The notes under the pieces: generated by a model
Database searches by the model: none
Seen by the model: the letters and a program-made list of their open reading frames with translations, nothing else
What the model was told of the DNA's origin: nothing
Assembly: GCF_010994375.1 (NCBI RefSeq)
Contig: NZ_WHMA01000019.1
Location: forward strand, 1 to 58,156
DNA length: 58,156 bases
From: Halomonas sp. NO4
GTDB lineage: Bacteria; Pseudomonadota; Gammaproteobacteria; Pseudomonadales; Halomonadaceae
Direction: 5' to 3'
Shown: positions 46,405-54,972 of the stretch, one piece after another
Numbering within the stretch: the first letter of the stretch is position 1
How the letters are laid out: every line of letters begins with the position of its first letter
Program-made: the position numbers and the translations under genes

Positions 46405-46626
46405 GATCTGCCTCCTCAGCGGTTAGGGGGTCGGTCGCTGTCTGGCGTGTCCTCTAACCATACACGACGATCCAACGCTTCACACAGCAGCGGCGCTGCG
46501 CTGTCGCGTCCGCGGCGCTTGCTGGCAGGGGGTGGCGCTGATATAGTACGCAGCTCTCGGCAAGTCATTGATGCAACGCCGAGATCGATGCTAAAGCTAG
46601 GGCTTGTCTGGCTGGCATCGCGCTGT

Positions 46627-46737
<111 letters not shown>

Positions 46738-46801
46738 CCTTTTCAGGTATATAATTGATTTTGAAGGCTTTTTCACCATTGGTTCCGTCAAGGCATCCAA
46801 A

Positions 46802-48031
46802 ATGGTGATCCAAATGCCCTCTAACCCTCCCTACCTGATCCGATCCAGACACGGCATCTACTACTTTCGTCTGGTGATCCCTCCTTCGCAACGTTCCTCC
46901 ATCGGCAAGATCGAATTTAGACGTTCCTTACGTACCCGTTCCAAGCGTGAAGCTGTCATGCGCTGTGCAGAAGCCCTGACAGAAGCTATGGGCATCCTTG
47001 CTGGGCAGGGTTCTGAAAAAGCCCCTGTCACACCTCTACAGGCCCCCAAACCTGTCATTTCTAGCGTCTTGGAAGCCTACAAACGCCAGCAAGCTCTAGA
47101 AGGTGTCTCGATCAAGACGATTGATGACAAAGAATTCATAATAAATCTACTTATTAGAGTCATTGGGAATATACAGGTTGAGGCTATCACCCTGGATCAT
47201 GCCAAACGCTTTCGAGAGGTTGCCTTACAGCTCCCTCCAAGGTTGAACAGGATCAAAGGAGACAAGAGCCTTAACACGATCATCAAGGAAGCAACCACCA
47301 ACATAACAATCACCACCTACAACAACTATATAAAATACCTCTCAAGCTTCTTTGCCTATGCTGTAAGGGAAGGGTATCTCGTCAACAATCCCTTCTATGG
47401 CATGAAGATCAAGGTAAAACAGAAGCAGAATAGCTTTAGAAGCACCTTCACGGGTGATGACCTAGCCAAAATATTTGAAGCGATACAGCATCAAAACAAG
47501 CCTTTTAAATACTGGCTTCCCTATCTTGGTCTATACACTGGTGCAAGGCTAAATGAGCTATGTCAGCTTTACACGAAAGATATAAAGTTTGTTGACGGGA
47601 TTCCTTGTATTCATATCCAACAGACAATGATAGATCAATGCTTGAAAACTGAGAATTCAGAAAGGGTGATCCCTGTTCATAGTAAGCTCATTGAATTAGG
47701 ATTCCTTGAGTATATAGATTTTTTAGGGGATTCCTCCAAGGTGTTCCCTGAGTTAACACGACATAAAAAACACGGGTATTCAGCACAGCCCTCTAAGTGG
47801 TTTGCTAGGTTAAGACAGTCAATAGGCTTGATGGGTGATGAAAAGAAAGATTTTTATAGCTTTCGCCATACGGTTGCTGACCATCTCAAGCAGAAAGGTA
47901 TCAGTGAGAACCTTATAGGTGCTCTTCTTGGCCATACAACAGGAGGAATCACGAACAACAGATATGGAAAAGATTACAAGCCTAAGGTATTAGTCGATGT
48001 AGTAGAATCTATTGACAGTGATAGTCTGTGA
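46802..48031 (+). CDS. int: Tyrosine recombinase integrase of the island
   Basis: A 409-residue site-specific integrase. The N-terminus NPPYLIRSRHGIYYFRLVIP is of the DUF6538 kind common in proteobacterial island integrases, followed by a core-binding domain (about residues 90-215) and the catalytic domain. Catalytic residues: Arg249 (TGARLNEL), Arg355 in the box II segment FYSFRHT, His378 in LLGHTTGG and nucleophile Tyr388 in NNRYGKD. The first His of the usual HxxR is Tyr352. The ATG at 46802 is chosen over a longer GTG frame that would run into the ffs 3' end; the ATG at 46814 is also possible. It would integrate and excise the element between attL and attR. No excisionase gene was identified. 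Confidence 0.93.
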   Translation: MVIQMPSNPPYLIRSRHGIYYFRLVIPPSQRSSIGKIEFRRSLRTRSKREAVMRCAEALTEAMGILAGQGSEKAPVTPLQAPKPVISSVLEAYKRQQALEGVSIKTIDDKEFIINLLIRVIGNIQVEAITLDHAKRFREVALQLPPRLNRIKGDKSLNTIIKEATTNITITTYNNYIKYLSSFFAYAVREGYLVNNPFYGMKIKVKQKQNSFRSTFTGDDLAKIFEAIQHQNKPFKYWLPYLGLYTGARLNELCQLYTKDIKFVDGIPCIHIQQTMIDQCLKTENSERVIPVHSKLIELGFLEYIDFLGDSSKVFPELTRHKKHGYSAQPSKWFARLRQSIGLMGDEKKDFYSFRHTVADHLKQKGISENLIGALLGHTTGGITNNRYGKDYKPKVLVDVVESIDSDSL

Positions 48032-48067
48032 ATTTAATATTAGTGAATAACTTGCAAGGAGGAAGCT

Positions 48068-48436
48068 ATGGCTATCACGGAATGTACAGAATGTGGAGGT
48101 CAGGTTAGCACTACAGCTAAAGCGTGTCCTCATTGTGGTGCTAAAGATTATAAATATGATTTTTCAATCAGCATCCTTAAAAGTTCAATGGTGTATGTTG
48201 CAGAACACTGGGGGAAGTACCTACCATGGCCAATAATACAATTTATAATGGTATTAATGATCGCTCTTTATTTTATTGGTTTCTTAAACCTTCCCTTTAT
48301 AGTTGGCTATGGTGTTCTACTATCTGAACCCTATGTAGACGTACCTAATATATTACTTACATGGGCAAATTGGGTAGTGGATATTTATGTTGATATTTAC
48401 TCTAAAATTTATGGGCTAATACAAAGCAAGTTTTAA
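48068..48436 (+). CDS. Zinc-ribbon membrane protein of unknown function
   Basis: A 122-residue protein beginning with a zinc ribbon, CTECGGQVSTTAKACPHCG (Cys-x2-Cys ... Cys-x2-Cys, residues about 5-23). Then come a linker and two hydrophobic segments (PIIQFIMVLMIALYFIGFL; a second, weaker one near LLTWANWVVDIYVDIY). The fold class is zinc_ribbon_2, common on small membrane proteins of mobile elements. AAGGAGG precedes ATG 48068, 36 bases after the integrase stop, so it may be read from the same transcript. The function is unknown. Confidence 0.85.
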   Translation: MAITECTECGGQVSTTAKACPHCGAKDYKYDFSISILKSSMVYVAEHWGKYLPWPIIQFIMVLMIALYFIGFLNLPFIVGYGVLLSEPYVDVPNILLTWANWVVDIYVDIYSKIYGLIQSKF

Positions 48437-48505
48437 AGGTTGGTAAAATATAGTTGAATGCACTAGACTGAAGGTGTAATTCACTAAATTAAGGATAAAT
48501 TGTTT

Positions 48506-48610
48506 ATGGGGATTATTTTAGGTAGTGTTGTATTTGCTGTAATTCTATACGGCTTGTATTGGAAAGGTGTTCTAGACAGATTCTGTATAGAGTTTAAAGA
48601 GAATATTTGA
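48506..48610 (+). CDS. Possible 34-residue membrane peptide
   Basis: A short frame starting MGIILGSVVFAVILYGLYW, a single membrane helix followed by a charged tail ending FKENI. AAGGA lies 9 bases before the ATG. It sits between the zinc-ribbon gene and a terminator-like hairpin at 48636-48676. Its small size and lack of comparison leave it uncertain, but start signal, helix and following terminator agree. Confidence 0.4.
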   Translation: MGIILGSVVFAVILYGLYWKGVLDRFCIEFKENI

Positions 48611-49141
48611 AAGACGTAAACTAAAGCAGAGAATCACTAAAGGGCTATCTTCTAAGGAGGGTAGTCCTTTCTTTTTGTGTTCACTCTAGAGGATTCTACA
48701 GCCCTTGTAAGACATTGCCGACAGGCAGTACCTACAAAGCCTTCACCAGTATCTAACAGAGCATCTATAAATTGTTCAAAACACCATACCTTATAGGGCG
48801 TATCCCCATTTTGAATAGACACTACATCTTGTAGGTATATGCAGATAAAATGCACTATATGTTGATAAATTACAGTTTTCTAGTGAATCACCAAAAAGGT
48901 TACATATCCCCTTTATAGGGTTTATATAAATGAGAATGATTATTAACTCTTGACAGTCAAGTGTTTCCCATGGTCTAATGGGAATGTAAGAAAGATTTTC
49001 AAAAGGCATCTACCGGGGCTCTTAAGAAGTTTTCCGGAAATTCCCTTTTGTATTAATCCTAAACCTTAAATTAATATCCTTACACTGTGTTCAACTAACA
49101 CTGGTGGGGATTCCTATTGTAAAAAATTGAAGAGGAAAATA
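48611..49141. other. AT-rich stretch without a convincing gene; terminator at 48636-48676
   Basis: An imperfect hairpin, AAAGGGCTATC against GGTAGTCCTTT, followed by CTTTTT at 48636-48676 looks like an intrinsic terminator for the upstream genes. Minus-strand frames (about 48655-48855 and 48791-49009) have no ribosome site or one of poor quality. The remaining bases probably contain the promoter of the P-loop NTPase gene, but I see no clear consensus. Confidence 0.4.
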
Positions 49142-50578
49142 ATGAAAATTGAATGCCTTAGTGTTATCCCTGGTTATGGTAAGTCTAGCAAGTGTATCAT
49201 TGAACTTAATAACAGTTCTCCTAATGATTTCAATATGGTATTCGTGCCATTGCTTTCAGAGATCAAAGAACGTTATTTGAAAGAATGTCCTAACGCTAAC
49301 CTTGTGGAGCCACTAGACGATAATAAGACTAAATTTGATTCTCTAAAAGAAGTCCTCAAAGAAGAGTGTAACGTTATTACTACTCACAAGATGTATGAGC
49401 GGATTGATGCAGAGGTTGTTGGTCTTATCAATAAGAAGTGTAGGTTCAAAGGTAAGAAGACACTGTATATTGATGAGACTATGGATGTAGTGTCGCCTTC
49501 AACCATTATAAATAATGATGATATGAAACTTTTTGAAGAGCTTGGATTGATTTCTATTAATGAAGATACTGGCAAGGTGTCAGCACTTAAAGAATTCCCT
49601 AGCAGGTACAAGAACACTTTTAACGTGATTGAAAATGGCTTAGTGTATTTTCTTGATGGTCGTTATGTAGTGTTTGAAATTGGTATTGATTTCCTACAGT
49701 GCTTTGATCGTGTTGTTATCCTAACGCATAGATTTAAGACTTCCATTATGTATCACTACATTAAAACAGAAGGAAGGGGTATTCATTTTCTTGATGTTGA
49801 TAAGGGTCGTGTTAGGAAGCTGAAAGAAGATGCAAGGAAAAGGATTGTTATTGTAGACGATATCAACATTGATTCCAAGATGTCTCATTCTGGCTTTGAT
49901 AGTGATCCCGAGATGATGAAGAGGGAACTTAACAGGGTTATTAAAGAAGCAATGGATAAGACAGGTGTTAGCCTTGAGGATACCCGTTATACCTTCTTCA
50001 AGAGCTTTGGTGGGATGGATGCTAAGGCGGTTAATCGTTGGGTTAAAACGCTTAAAATTGGGAAAGGGGAGCAAAACGAAGACGGTTCACCTAAAGCATT
50101 CCTTGCCCATTCTGCTAAGGCTACAAACGATCATTCTAATTGTAAGCTGATGGTCTGGTGCCTAGACAAGCATATCAATCCCGGTATCCCTCAGTATTTC
50201 AGCGAGAGAGGGCAGAAGATCAACCGTAGGGAGTGGTCACTATCCCAGCTTATCCAATGGGTATGGCGTTCTAATATCCGTGTTACTGAGGTTGAGAAGG
50301 AGGGTGGTGAACTAGTACCCAATGAGGAAACTGTTTACATTGTGATTCCCCATGCCAAATCTAGAAGGGAATTTATCAAGTGGCTGAACAGCGATGAAGA
50401 GGAAGACGCAGAAACTGTAGATTCATTGGCGAAGGCACAGAAGAACGGGAAGTGTAAGGAATGGCTTAATCGTAATCCTCAGTTTGCAGACTTTGAAGAC
50501 GTAGAAGAGCTTTACCATCAATACGGTGCTGTACAAACCAAGAACATTCTTAAAGAGCGGATGAAGAAAGCAGCATAG
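49142..50578 (+). CDS. P-loop NTPase, possibly helicase-like, of the island
   Basis: A 478-residue protein beginning with a P-loop (SVIPGYGKSSK, Lys14) and a Walker-B-like TLYIDETMD at about residue 115, the DEAD-like pattern of superfamily 1/2 helicases, although later helicase motifs are not clear to me. The family is not recognised. The C-terminal ~35 residues (EWLNRNPQFADF ... DVEELYHQYGAVQTK) are clearly similar to the end of the 77-residue protein at 50751-50984. A replication or DNA-processing role for the island is inference. The ATG at 49142 is chosen over TTG 49127 because GAGG lies 6 bases before it. A terminator follows at 50599. Confidence 0.85.
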   Translation: MKIECLSVIPGYGKSSKCIIELNNSSPNDFNMVFVPLLSEIKERYLKECPNANLVEPLDDNKTKFDSLKEVLKEECNVITTHKMYERIDAEVVGLINKKCRFKGKKTLYIDETMDVVSPSTIINNDDMKLFEELGLISINEDTGKVSALKEFPSRYKNTFNVIENGLVYFLDGRYVVFEIGIDFLQCFDRVVILTHRFKTSIMYHYIKTEGRGIHFLDVDKGRVRKLKEDARKRIVIVDDINIDSKMSHSGFDSDPEMMKRELNRVIKEAMDKTGVSLEDTRYTFFKSFGGMDAKAVNRWVKTLKIGKGEQNEDGSPKAFLAHSAKATNDHSNCKLMVWCLDKHINPGIPQYFSERGQKINRREWSLSQLIQWVWRSNIRVTEVEKEGGELVPNEETVYIVIPHAKSRREFIKWLNSDEEEDAETVDSLAKAQKNGKCKEWLNRNPQFADFEDVEELYHQYGAVQTKNILKERMKKAA

Positions 50579-50598
50579 CAACGAATCTCACCAACGAT

Positions 50599-50634
50599 AA
50601 GCCCCGTGTTTCACCCGAATAGGGGCTTTATTAG
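50599..50634 (+). terminator. Intrinsic terminator after the P-loop NTPase gene
   Basis: AAGCCCC and GGGGCTT pair across a 16-base loop, followed by TATTAG. It lies 20 bases after the stop. Confidence 0.7.
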
Positions 50635-50750
50635 TACGAAAAATATATTAAAAACTGTTTGAGGGCTTACCCTAGGCAAGCGGGTAGGTTACTCCTAATC
50701 GAAGAAAACAAGGTAAAAACCCTATAGAAAACCTTAAGGAGGTAAATCTA

Positions 50751-50984
50751 ATGTCTAAGCAAGAGTGTCCTACCTGTAATCATATTGTTGATGAGGCTTA
50801 CGAGCAGTACCGCAAAGAGTACAAGAAAAAATGGTATCAAAAGAATAAAACCAAGCAAAACTTTATTAAATGGATTCGTGACAACTATTATTTCGAGGAG
50901 GTACCCGATGTTTATGAATTATACAAAATGTATGGTGGAGCCAAGACAAAGCGGGTATTAATAAAACGCCTTTATTGTAGCTAG
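50751..50984 (+). CDS. Small Cys-pair protein sharing a C-terminal module with the P-loop NTPase
   Basis: A 77-residue protein. It starts with a single Cys pair (CPTCNHIV), continues with a Lys/Tyr-rich helix (about residues 18-38) and ends with a module (KWIRDNYYF ... DVYELYKMYGGAKTKRVL) that lines up with the last 35 residues of the NTPase at 49142-50578. The matching positions are Trp, Asp-Val, Glu-Leu-Tyr, Tyr-Gly, Thr-Lys and Leu. Perfect AAGGAGG lies before ATG 50751. The shared module suggests a common partner, perhaps DNA or a host factor; the function is unknown. Confidence 0.85.
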   Translation: MSKQECPTCNHIVDEAYEQYRKEYKKKWYQKNKTKQNFIKWIRDNYYFEEVPDVYELYKMYGGAKTKRVLIKRLYCS

Positions 50985-51213
50985 AAAATCAGGGTGCTGT
51001 AAACTTAGCTATTCTCATAGCGTTTAGTCTCTCTTGCAACCTATAAATCTGAAATTTCAACCGTGGGTCAACGATAATGAAGGCCGGTGTTGACTGTCAG
51101 TCAGGAACAAGAGCAAAGTTATATATTTTTTCTATTTTTTTGAGGTTTGTCGCATAGTAAGTTAGTGGTAAGGCTTTGATAACTCTAGCCTATGGGGTTG
51201 CATAGTCAAGTAG

Positions 51214-51230
51214 TAGTGTATGATACACTA
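51214..51230. promoter_or_regulatory. Palindrome TAGTGTAT-G-ATACACTA near the serine recombinase gene
   Basis: A perfect 17-base inverted repeat 21 bases beyond the stop of the recombinase (its 3' side). It is too short and lacks a T run for a good terminator, so a protein-binding site, for example a recombinase subsite, is possible. Confidence 0.35.
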
Positions 51231-51250
51231 GACGTTCCTCGCCATTGGCA

Positions 51251-51865
51251 TCAAGAAATTGATGATTTCACTTTCTGAACAGTATACGTGCTAGCACCAG
51301 CATGCTCGGCTGTCTTCCTGACACTGAATCCTGCGCTGAGAAGCTCCTGAATGCGCCTATGCTTAGCGATATCAACAGGCCTACCCTTATATCGCCCCTC
51401 AGCCTTTGCCTTCTCTATTCCTTGCTGCTGGCGCTCTCGGCGCTGTTCATAGTCCTTCCTGGCAATCGCAGCCATCATGTCGAGCATCATAGAGTTGATT
51501 GCATCTAGCATCCTGGCTGTGAACTCGTCTGAATTATCAGCGCGCATTGCCTGATGACTGGTAGGAAGATCCACAGCGACGACACGCAATCCCTTTTGGT
51601 CGATTTCAGCACGAAGCCTCTTCCAGTCTTCTGCTGGTAGCCTTGAGAGACGGTCGATACTCTCCACCAAGAGGACGTCACCTTGTCGAGCATCCGAGAG
51701 CAGCCTACGAAGCTCTGTGCGGTGTGGATTAGCTCCGCTTGCATTCTCCATGTACTGACACGCTATTGTCTGCCCATAATCTTCTGTGAAGCTCTGAAGA
51801 GACTGCTTGGCTCGACTGGCATCTTGGTCAGTGGTGCTGGCGCGAAGGTAGGAGCGAATGAACAT
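51251..51865 (-). CDS. Serine recombinase, resolvase/invertase family
   Basis: A 204-residue Pin/Hin/resolvase-type protein. The catalytic domain (about residues 3-140) has the nucleophile Ser10 in YLRASTTDQDA, then LLVESIDRLSRL and the arginine-rich region. The long E helix (IARKDYEQRRERQQQGIEKAKAEG) leads to a C-terminal helix-turn-helix (RIQELLSAGFSVRKTAEHAGASTYTVQKV). All expected segments are present and the length is normal. It lies inside the island, opposite in direction to its neighbours. Its role could be resolution, inversion of a segment or stabilisation; no pair of crossover sites was identified, though the palindrome at 51214-51230 is near. Confidence 0.93.
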   Translation of the reverse strand: MFIRSYLRASTTDQDASRAKQSLQSFTEDYGQTIACQYMENASGANPHRTELRRLLSDARQGDVLLVESIDRLSRLPAEDWKRLRAEIDQKGLRVVAVDLPTSHQAMRADNSDEFTARMLDAINSMMLDMMAAIARKDYEQRRERQQQGIEKAKAEGRYKGRPVDIAKHRRIQELLSAGFSVRKTAEHAGASTYTVQKVKSSIS

Positions 51866-52115
51866 GGTCAGATTCTCTCTGTGCTGTTTTGACGTATTGG
51901 AATATAATTGTGGTGCTTTGGGTGGCGATTGTCAATTACCAACACGAAAAAAGCATGTGATCTGGTGTGCTGCTGGGGGTATGATCAAAACAGCATAGGT
52001 ATAGACTCGGGTTTAACCCTGATATAGAACAATGTTGAAAAGGGAGGGTGAGTGAATTAGGAATCTCTGCTAAGATTATATTGCCGAATACTTCATTAAT
52101 AACTAAGGTAACAAT

Positions 52116-52622
52116 ATGAACAAACCGCTAGTGGCTTTCCTCATAGGTTCTGCAATGCTCGTTCCTTCAACTGGTAGCGCTCAGTCTGATGATCTTGCAG
52201 ATCTAAACCCCGATATAATCGCGGCAGTTAACTGTGCTGGTTCTCTTGCAGGTTTAGCTGTTACTAACTATTTTTCTGATATTTATAACGAAGAGAGGGC
52301 GAAGGATTTGATATATGGCGCAAATATTTATGCAATAGCAGTAATGTTTAATGAGGAGGATGGTGCTCATATGTCTAAGCATGCAGATTTCTATGAAGAA
52401 ATCCAAGTAGATGCTATTGACTATGTAATAAATAGAACAAATAATGGAGATTATGCTTGGGAAGATCAATACGAAATAGATAAGTGCGTAGCAAGAATGG
52501 TCAAAGTGCTTTCCTCTCCGCTGCCTGAGCCTATGACCTCTGAAGAAGCACGAAAATCTTTTCGCCAACAATCTGATGCTCGATTTGGTTTGATGCAAGA
52601 AATTTTCAAAGCAATGGAATAA
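52116..52622 (+). CDS. Small secreted protein of unknown function (first of a pair)
   Basis: A 168-residue protein with a Sec signal peptide (PLVAFLIGSAMLVPSTGSAQS, cleaved about residue 23). The mature part is acidic and helical with two Cys (AVNCAGS and DKCVAR), which might form one disulfide. No family is recognised. AAGG lies before ATG 52116. It is followed after 22 bases by a second small secreted protein with similar size and Cys count, suggesting a functional pair in the periplasm. Low GC agrees with island origin. Confidence 0.8.
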   Translation: MNKPLVAFLIGSAMLVPSTGSAQSDDLADLNPDIIAAVNCAGSLAGLAVTNYFSDIYNEERAKDLIYGANIYAIAVMFNEEDGAHMSKHADFYEEIQVDAIDYVINRTNNGDYAWEDQYEIDKCVARMVKVLSSPLPEPMTSEEARKSFRQQSDARFGLMQEIFKAME

Positions 52623-52644
52623 CCGTTCTTTTTTTGGAGTGCCT

Positions 52645-53010
52645 ATGTTTAAATCTTTTACTTTTTTGTTAGCTCTGTTGGTTCCCTTTTCCGCCTTTGC
52701 TATGGATTATTCTCATCCAATGGCACCAACCAATTATACTGAGTGCGTAAGTTATGCAACTGAAATTGTTAGGGTGGTGGAGTACCTTAAAGAGAATGAA
52801 GTTGATCCTAACGAAAGTATTACTATATTTGATGTAATCGTAGAAGAAGAAAAGGGTCAAGAGAAGGAAGCATTAGAGATGTTTGTTAACGATGCTAAGA
52901 TTTGGTACAAGAGTTCACAGTATCATTACAAACCGAAACTGATTTATATGAAGGTGCTTGGTGAATGCGAAATAGAAATAATCGAGCAAAGAGTCAAGGA
53001 TATTGAGTAA
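52645..53010 (+). CDS. Small secreted protein of unknown function (second of a pair)
   Basis: A 121-residue protein with a clear signal peptide (KSFTFLLALLVPFSAFA). The mature part has two Cys (TECVSY and GECEIE), is rich in Glu and Lys and is probably helical. No family is recognised. A GGAG precedes ATG 52645, 22 bases after the upstream gene, so the two are likely co-transcribed. Whether they protect, sense or serve attachment cannot be told from the sequence. Confidence 0.8.
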   Translation: MFKSFTFLLALLVPFSAFAMDYSHPMAPTNYTECVSYATEIVRVVEYLKENEVDPNESITIFDVIVEEEKGQEKEALEMFVNDAKIWYKSSQYHYKPKLIYMKVLGECEIEIIEQRVKDIE

Positions 53011-53153
53011 GTGCTCAAGTATTTGTGCAGAGGGCTCGGAAGGGTAGGGGAGTTTTTTGAGGTTGATCTAAATAGGATGGGATTAAAATAAGAGGCATCT
53101 TTATAAGGTTCTGCTATAATTGGGTTTATAACTCTAAATTGTTGGTGCTATCT

Positions 53154-54164
53154 ATGAAAGACTGCCACATTGATCTTGAGTATATTAATTCTGTAGCCAG
53201 GGGGCTTAATAGGATCGAGTATGGTAATTTTGTTACTAACTATATCAATGCGCTTAAAGAAAATGACGCGCTAAAGTGGTTTTGTCTTGGGTTTGCCAAG
53301 CACCATAAAAACGAGAACTGCCAGGATTATTTTCTATCAATCGTTCGCTACGGCGCTATAAGCAACGGTACTATTGATGTACATATGATGAGGTTCTGGA
53401 TTTCTGTTGCTGTGCAAAGTGAGTTGTCACAACGATTGGATAAAGACATAGATGTTCTTCTTGGGTATAAACCGTCTTCGATATGCGTCGATGAGTTTGG
53501 TGATAAAGTTGATAACGGATGGAGTAATGTAATTTCATCTTACGTTGACAATAAAGCTTGGGGATTTGTTTTGCGTTTTTTATTAAAAAATAAGGATTAC
53601 ATCAACAAGTCCTCTAAGTCTTTGGTTTTTCCAGGTACATCTTTTAAACTTGGATTTGCTCTTCACGACAGTACATATTATCTAGAATTGCATGACATTA
53701 TTTCTTATAGAGTTCGCGAATATGAGGAAGAGTTAAAGAGTTCTCTTGAAGAAGAGGAGGACTTGTTGCTTGTGGAAAATAATAATTTTTCTGGTGATAG
53801 TGAAATGAATATGCTTGATGTAATGTCAGGTATCGAGTTTGAGCATTATTTAGCAGAAAGAATAAATAACGAAACCACTATGCACGCTGAAGTTACCAAA
53901 GGTTCCGGGGATCAAGGTGCTGATTTAATCATTAGAGGGAAGGGTCTTTCAGCAGTTATTCAGTCTAAACACTATTCTTCGAAGGTAGGCAACAAAGCTA
54001 TTCAAGAAGCCTTCTCAGCACGTCAGTATTACGGCACTGGTTTAGCTATAGTCGTGGCTAATGCTGGTTACACTCGCTCTGCTTGGCAGCTTGCTGAAAA
54101 GACTGGTGTTCTTGCAATGACTGAAGACTCCATTCTTGATTTTATAAAAACGCTTTCAAAGTAG
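53154..54164 (+). CDS. Mrr-family restriction endonuclease-like protein
   Basis: A 336-residue protein. Residues about 1-220 are an unrecognised helical domain. The C-terminal part is an Mrr_cat PD-(D/E)xK nuclease: SGIEFEHYLAERI opens it, Asp257 is in GDQGADLII, and the family QxK is Q270-S-K272 in VIQSKHYS, followed by NKAIQEAFSARQYYG and a closing VANAGYTRSAWQLAEKT strand-helix. Mrr-type nucleases cleave modified or foreign DNA and act in phage defence. Here it is the last gene of the island, next to attR. The ATG at 53154 is preferred over TTG 53139; a TATAAT box at 53115-53120 suggests its own promoter very near. No methylase gene is present, which fits a type IV-like enzyme. Confidence 0.88.
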   Translation: MKDCHIDLEYINSVARGLNRIEYGNFVTNYINALKENDALKWFCLGFAKHHKNENCQDYFLSIVRYGAISNGTIDVHMMRFWISVAVQSELSQRLDKDIDVLLGYKPSSICVDEFGDKVDNGWSNVISSYVDNKAWGFVLRFLLKNKDYINKSSKSLVFPGTSFKLGFALHDSTYYLELHDIISYRVREYEEELKSSLEEEEDLLLVENNNFSGDSEMNMLDVMSGIEFEHYLAERINNETTMHAEVTKGSGDQGADLIIRGKGLSAVIQSKHYSSKVGNKAIQEAFSARQYYGTGLAIVVANAGYTRSAWQLAEKTGVLAMTEDSILDFIKTLSK

Positions 54165-54573
54165 ATGCTAAGTGAATGCAAGGGGATTGGACAAAATTCT
54201 GTCGGATAAAATATAGATATTTATAGGCATTGTCTATGAAGTTCCTCCTGGTGATCCGCTAGGGGGTACAAATCTTTATAATTTCAGCATAGAATCAGGG
54301 TGCTTTTGAGAATTTACTTAAGCACAGGTTGGTGAAAAACCTTCGCAAAATCAATCGCCAAGATACTCGGAAGCGTCTTCGGTAAGACCCTACGCAATAT
54401 TTCGGGAGTATCTGTCGGGGCCGCCTCCTTTTCTGGTCTGTCATTGCCCAATGTGCCCAATGTCTCCGTCGTGCTTCCGGTTTTTCCCATCGCAAAGCAT
54501 TAGACCTTTGTCTAATTCTTGGTGCGGTGCTATCATGCGCTGCAGCAAATCATGGCGAAAAGGGAAACGACGC
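54165..54573. other. Right end of the island and junction with the backbone
   Basis: About 410 bases. The island part, to 54433, has no credible gene and holds the sequence AATCAGGGTGCT at 54293-54304, also present at 50987-50998. attR is at 54412-54433. To its right the GC rises and the sequence leads to the start of the gene at 54574, with AGGGAA as its ribosome site. Confidence 0.45.
54412..54433 (+). other. attR, right direct repeat of the island
   Basis: Identical over 22 bases to the ffs 3' end at 46723-46744, beginning CTGTCGGGGCCGCC. It is the remnant of the chromosomal attachment site duplicated on integration. Unlike the left copy it is not preceded by SRP RNA sequence. Confidence 0.88.
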
Positions 54574-54879
54574 ATGGCCATTGACACCTCCACCACGGCG
54601 GGAATCCAGCGCAGCCTTCGCCAGTGCCTCTCCAACGTGGCGGCGCTGCTCTATCACCACGGCCACGTGCTGGAGACGGTGACCATCGCCCACCGCGGCC
54701 TCGACCGTTTCGCCCTTAGCCAGCTCCAGGCGGAAGCCAGCGAATGGGATACCTGCCAGCAGGTGCTCGAGCGCAGCGAGGCGGCCACCTACAACGACCA
54801 GGGGCGTTTCATCCTCACCCCCATGGGGCGCGAACTGCTCTTCGACATGTTCGGCGAAGGCGCCGCCGACTGCGCCTGA
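54574..54879 (+). CDS. Small conserved-looking protein of unknown function
   Basis: A 101-residue, high-GC backbone protein, helical in pattern, with LRQCLSNVAALLYHHGHVLE near the start and GRFILTPMGRELLFDMFGEG near the end. No domain is recognised. AGGGAA precedes ATG 54574. It lies between the island and the M20 peptidase gene, convergent with the latter. In the chromosome without the island it would sit just downstream of ffs. Confidence 0.75.
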   Translation: MAIDTSTTAGIQRSLRQCLSNVAALLYHHGHVLETVTIAHRGLDRFALSQLQAEASEWDTCQQVLERSEAATYNDQGRFILTPMGRELLFDMFGEGAADCA

Positions 54880-54972
54880 CGGCGCCATCGCAGACACCAC
54901 GCGAACGCGATGCAACCACCGCGGGGAGGCCAATGGCCTCCCCGCTTGCGTTGCGGGCGAGCCCGGCGTTCG

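Larger units (their letters stand above)
46745..54433. mobile_element. 7.7-kb integrative island inserted at the ffs 3' end
   Basis: Bounded by the 22-base direct repeats at 46723-46744 and 54412-54433. The content has clearly lower GC than the backbone (AT-rich intergenic regions, AT-ending codons). It encodes a tyrosine integrase next to attL, a zinc-ribbon membrane protein, a P-loop NTPase, a small Cys-pair protein, a serine recombinase, two small secreted proteins and an Mrr-type endonuclease. There are no structural phage or conjugation genes, so it is a small genomic island or phage-satellite-like element rather than a prophage or ICE. Confidence 0.88.

Noticed and set aside
48655..48855. 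Minus-strand frame of about 67 codons in the island with fairly protein-like composition
   Set aside because: GTG start with no ribosome site, and its 3' end falls in a terminator-like hairpin of the other strand. Not enough to call a gene.
48791..49009. Minus-strand 72-codon frame in the island
   Set aside because: Only a weak AAGAG far from the start, AT-rich hydrophobic composition, and overlap with the frame above. Probably chance.
50987..54304. 12-base direct repeat AATCAGGGTGCT at 50987-50998 and 54293-54304 as alternative island ends
   Set aside because: Too short and not flanking the integrase. The 22-base ffs repeat explains the boundaries better. It could mark a nested insertion, but nothing else supports this.
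46745..54433. Complete prophage
   Set aside because: No capsid, terminase, portal, tail or lysis genes. Only integration, NTPase and cargo genes are visible.
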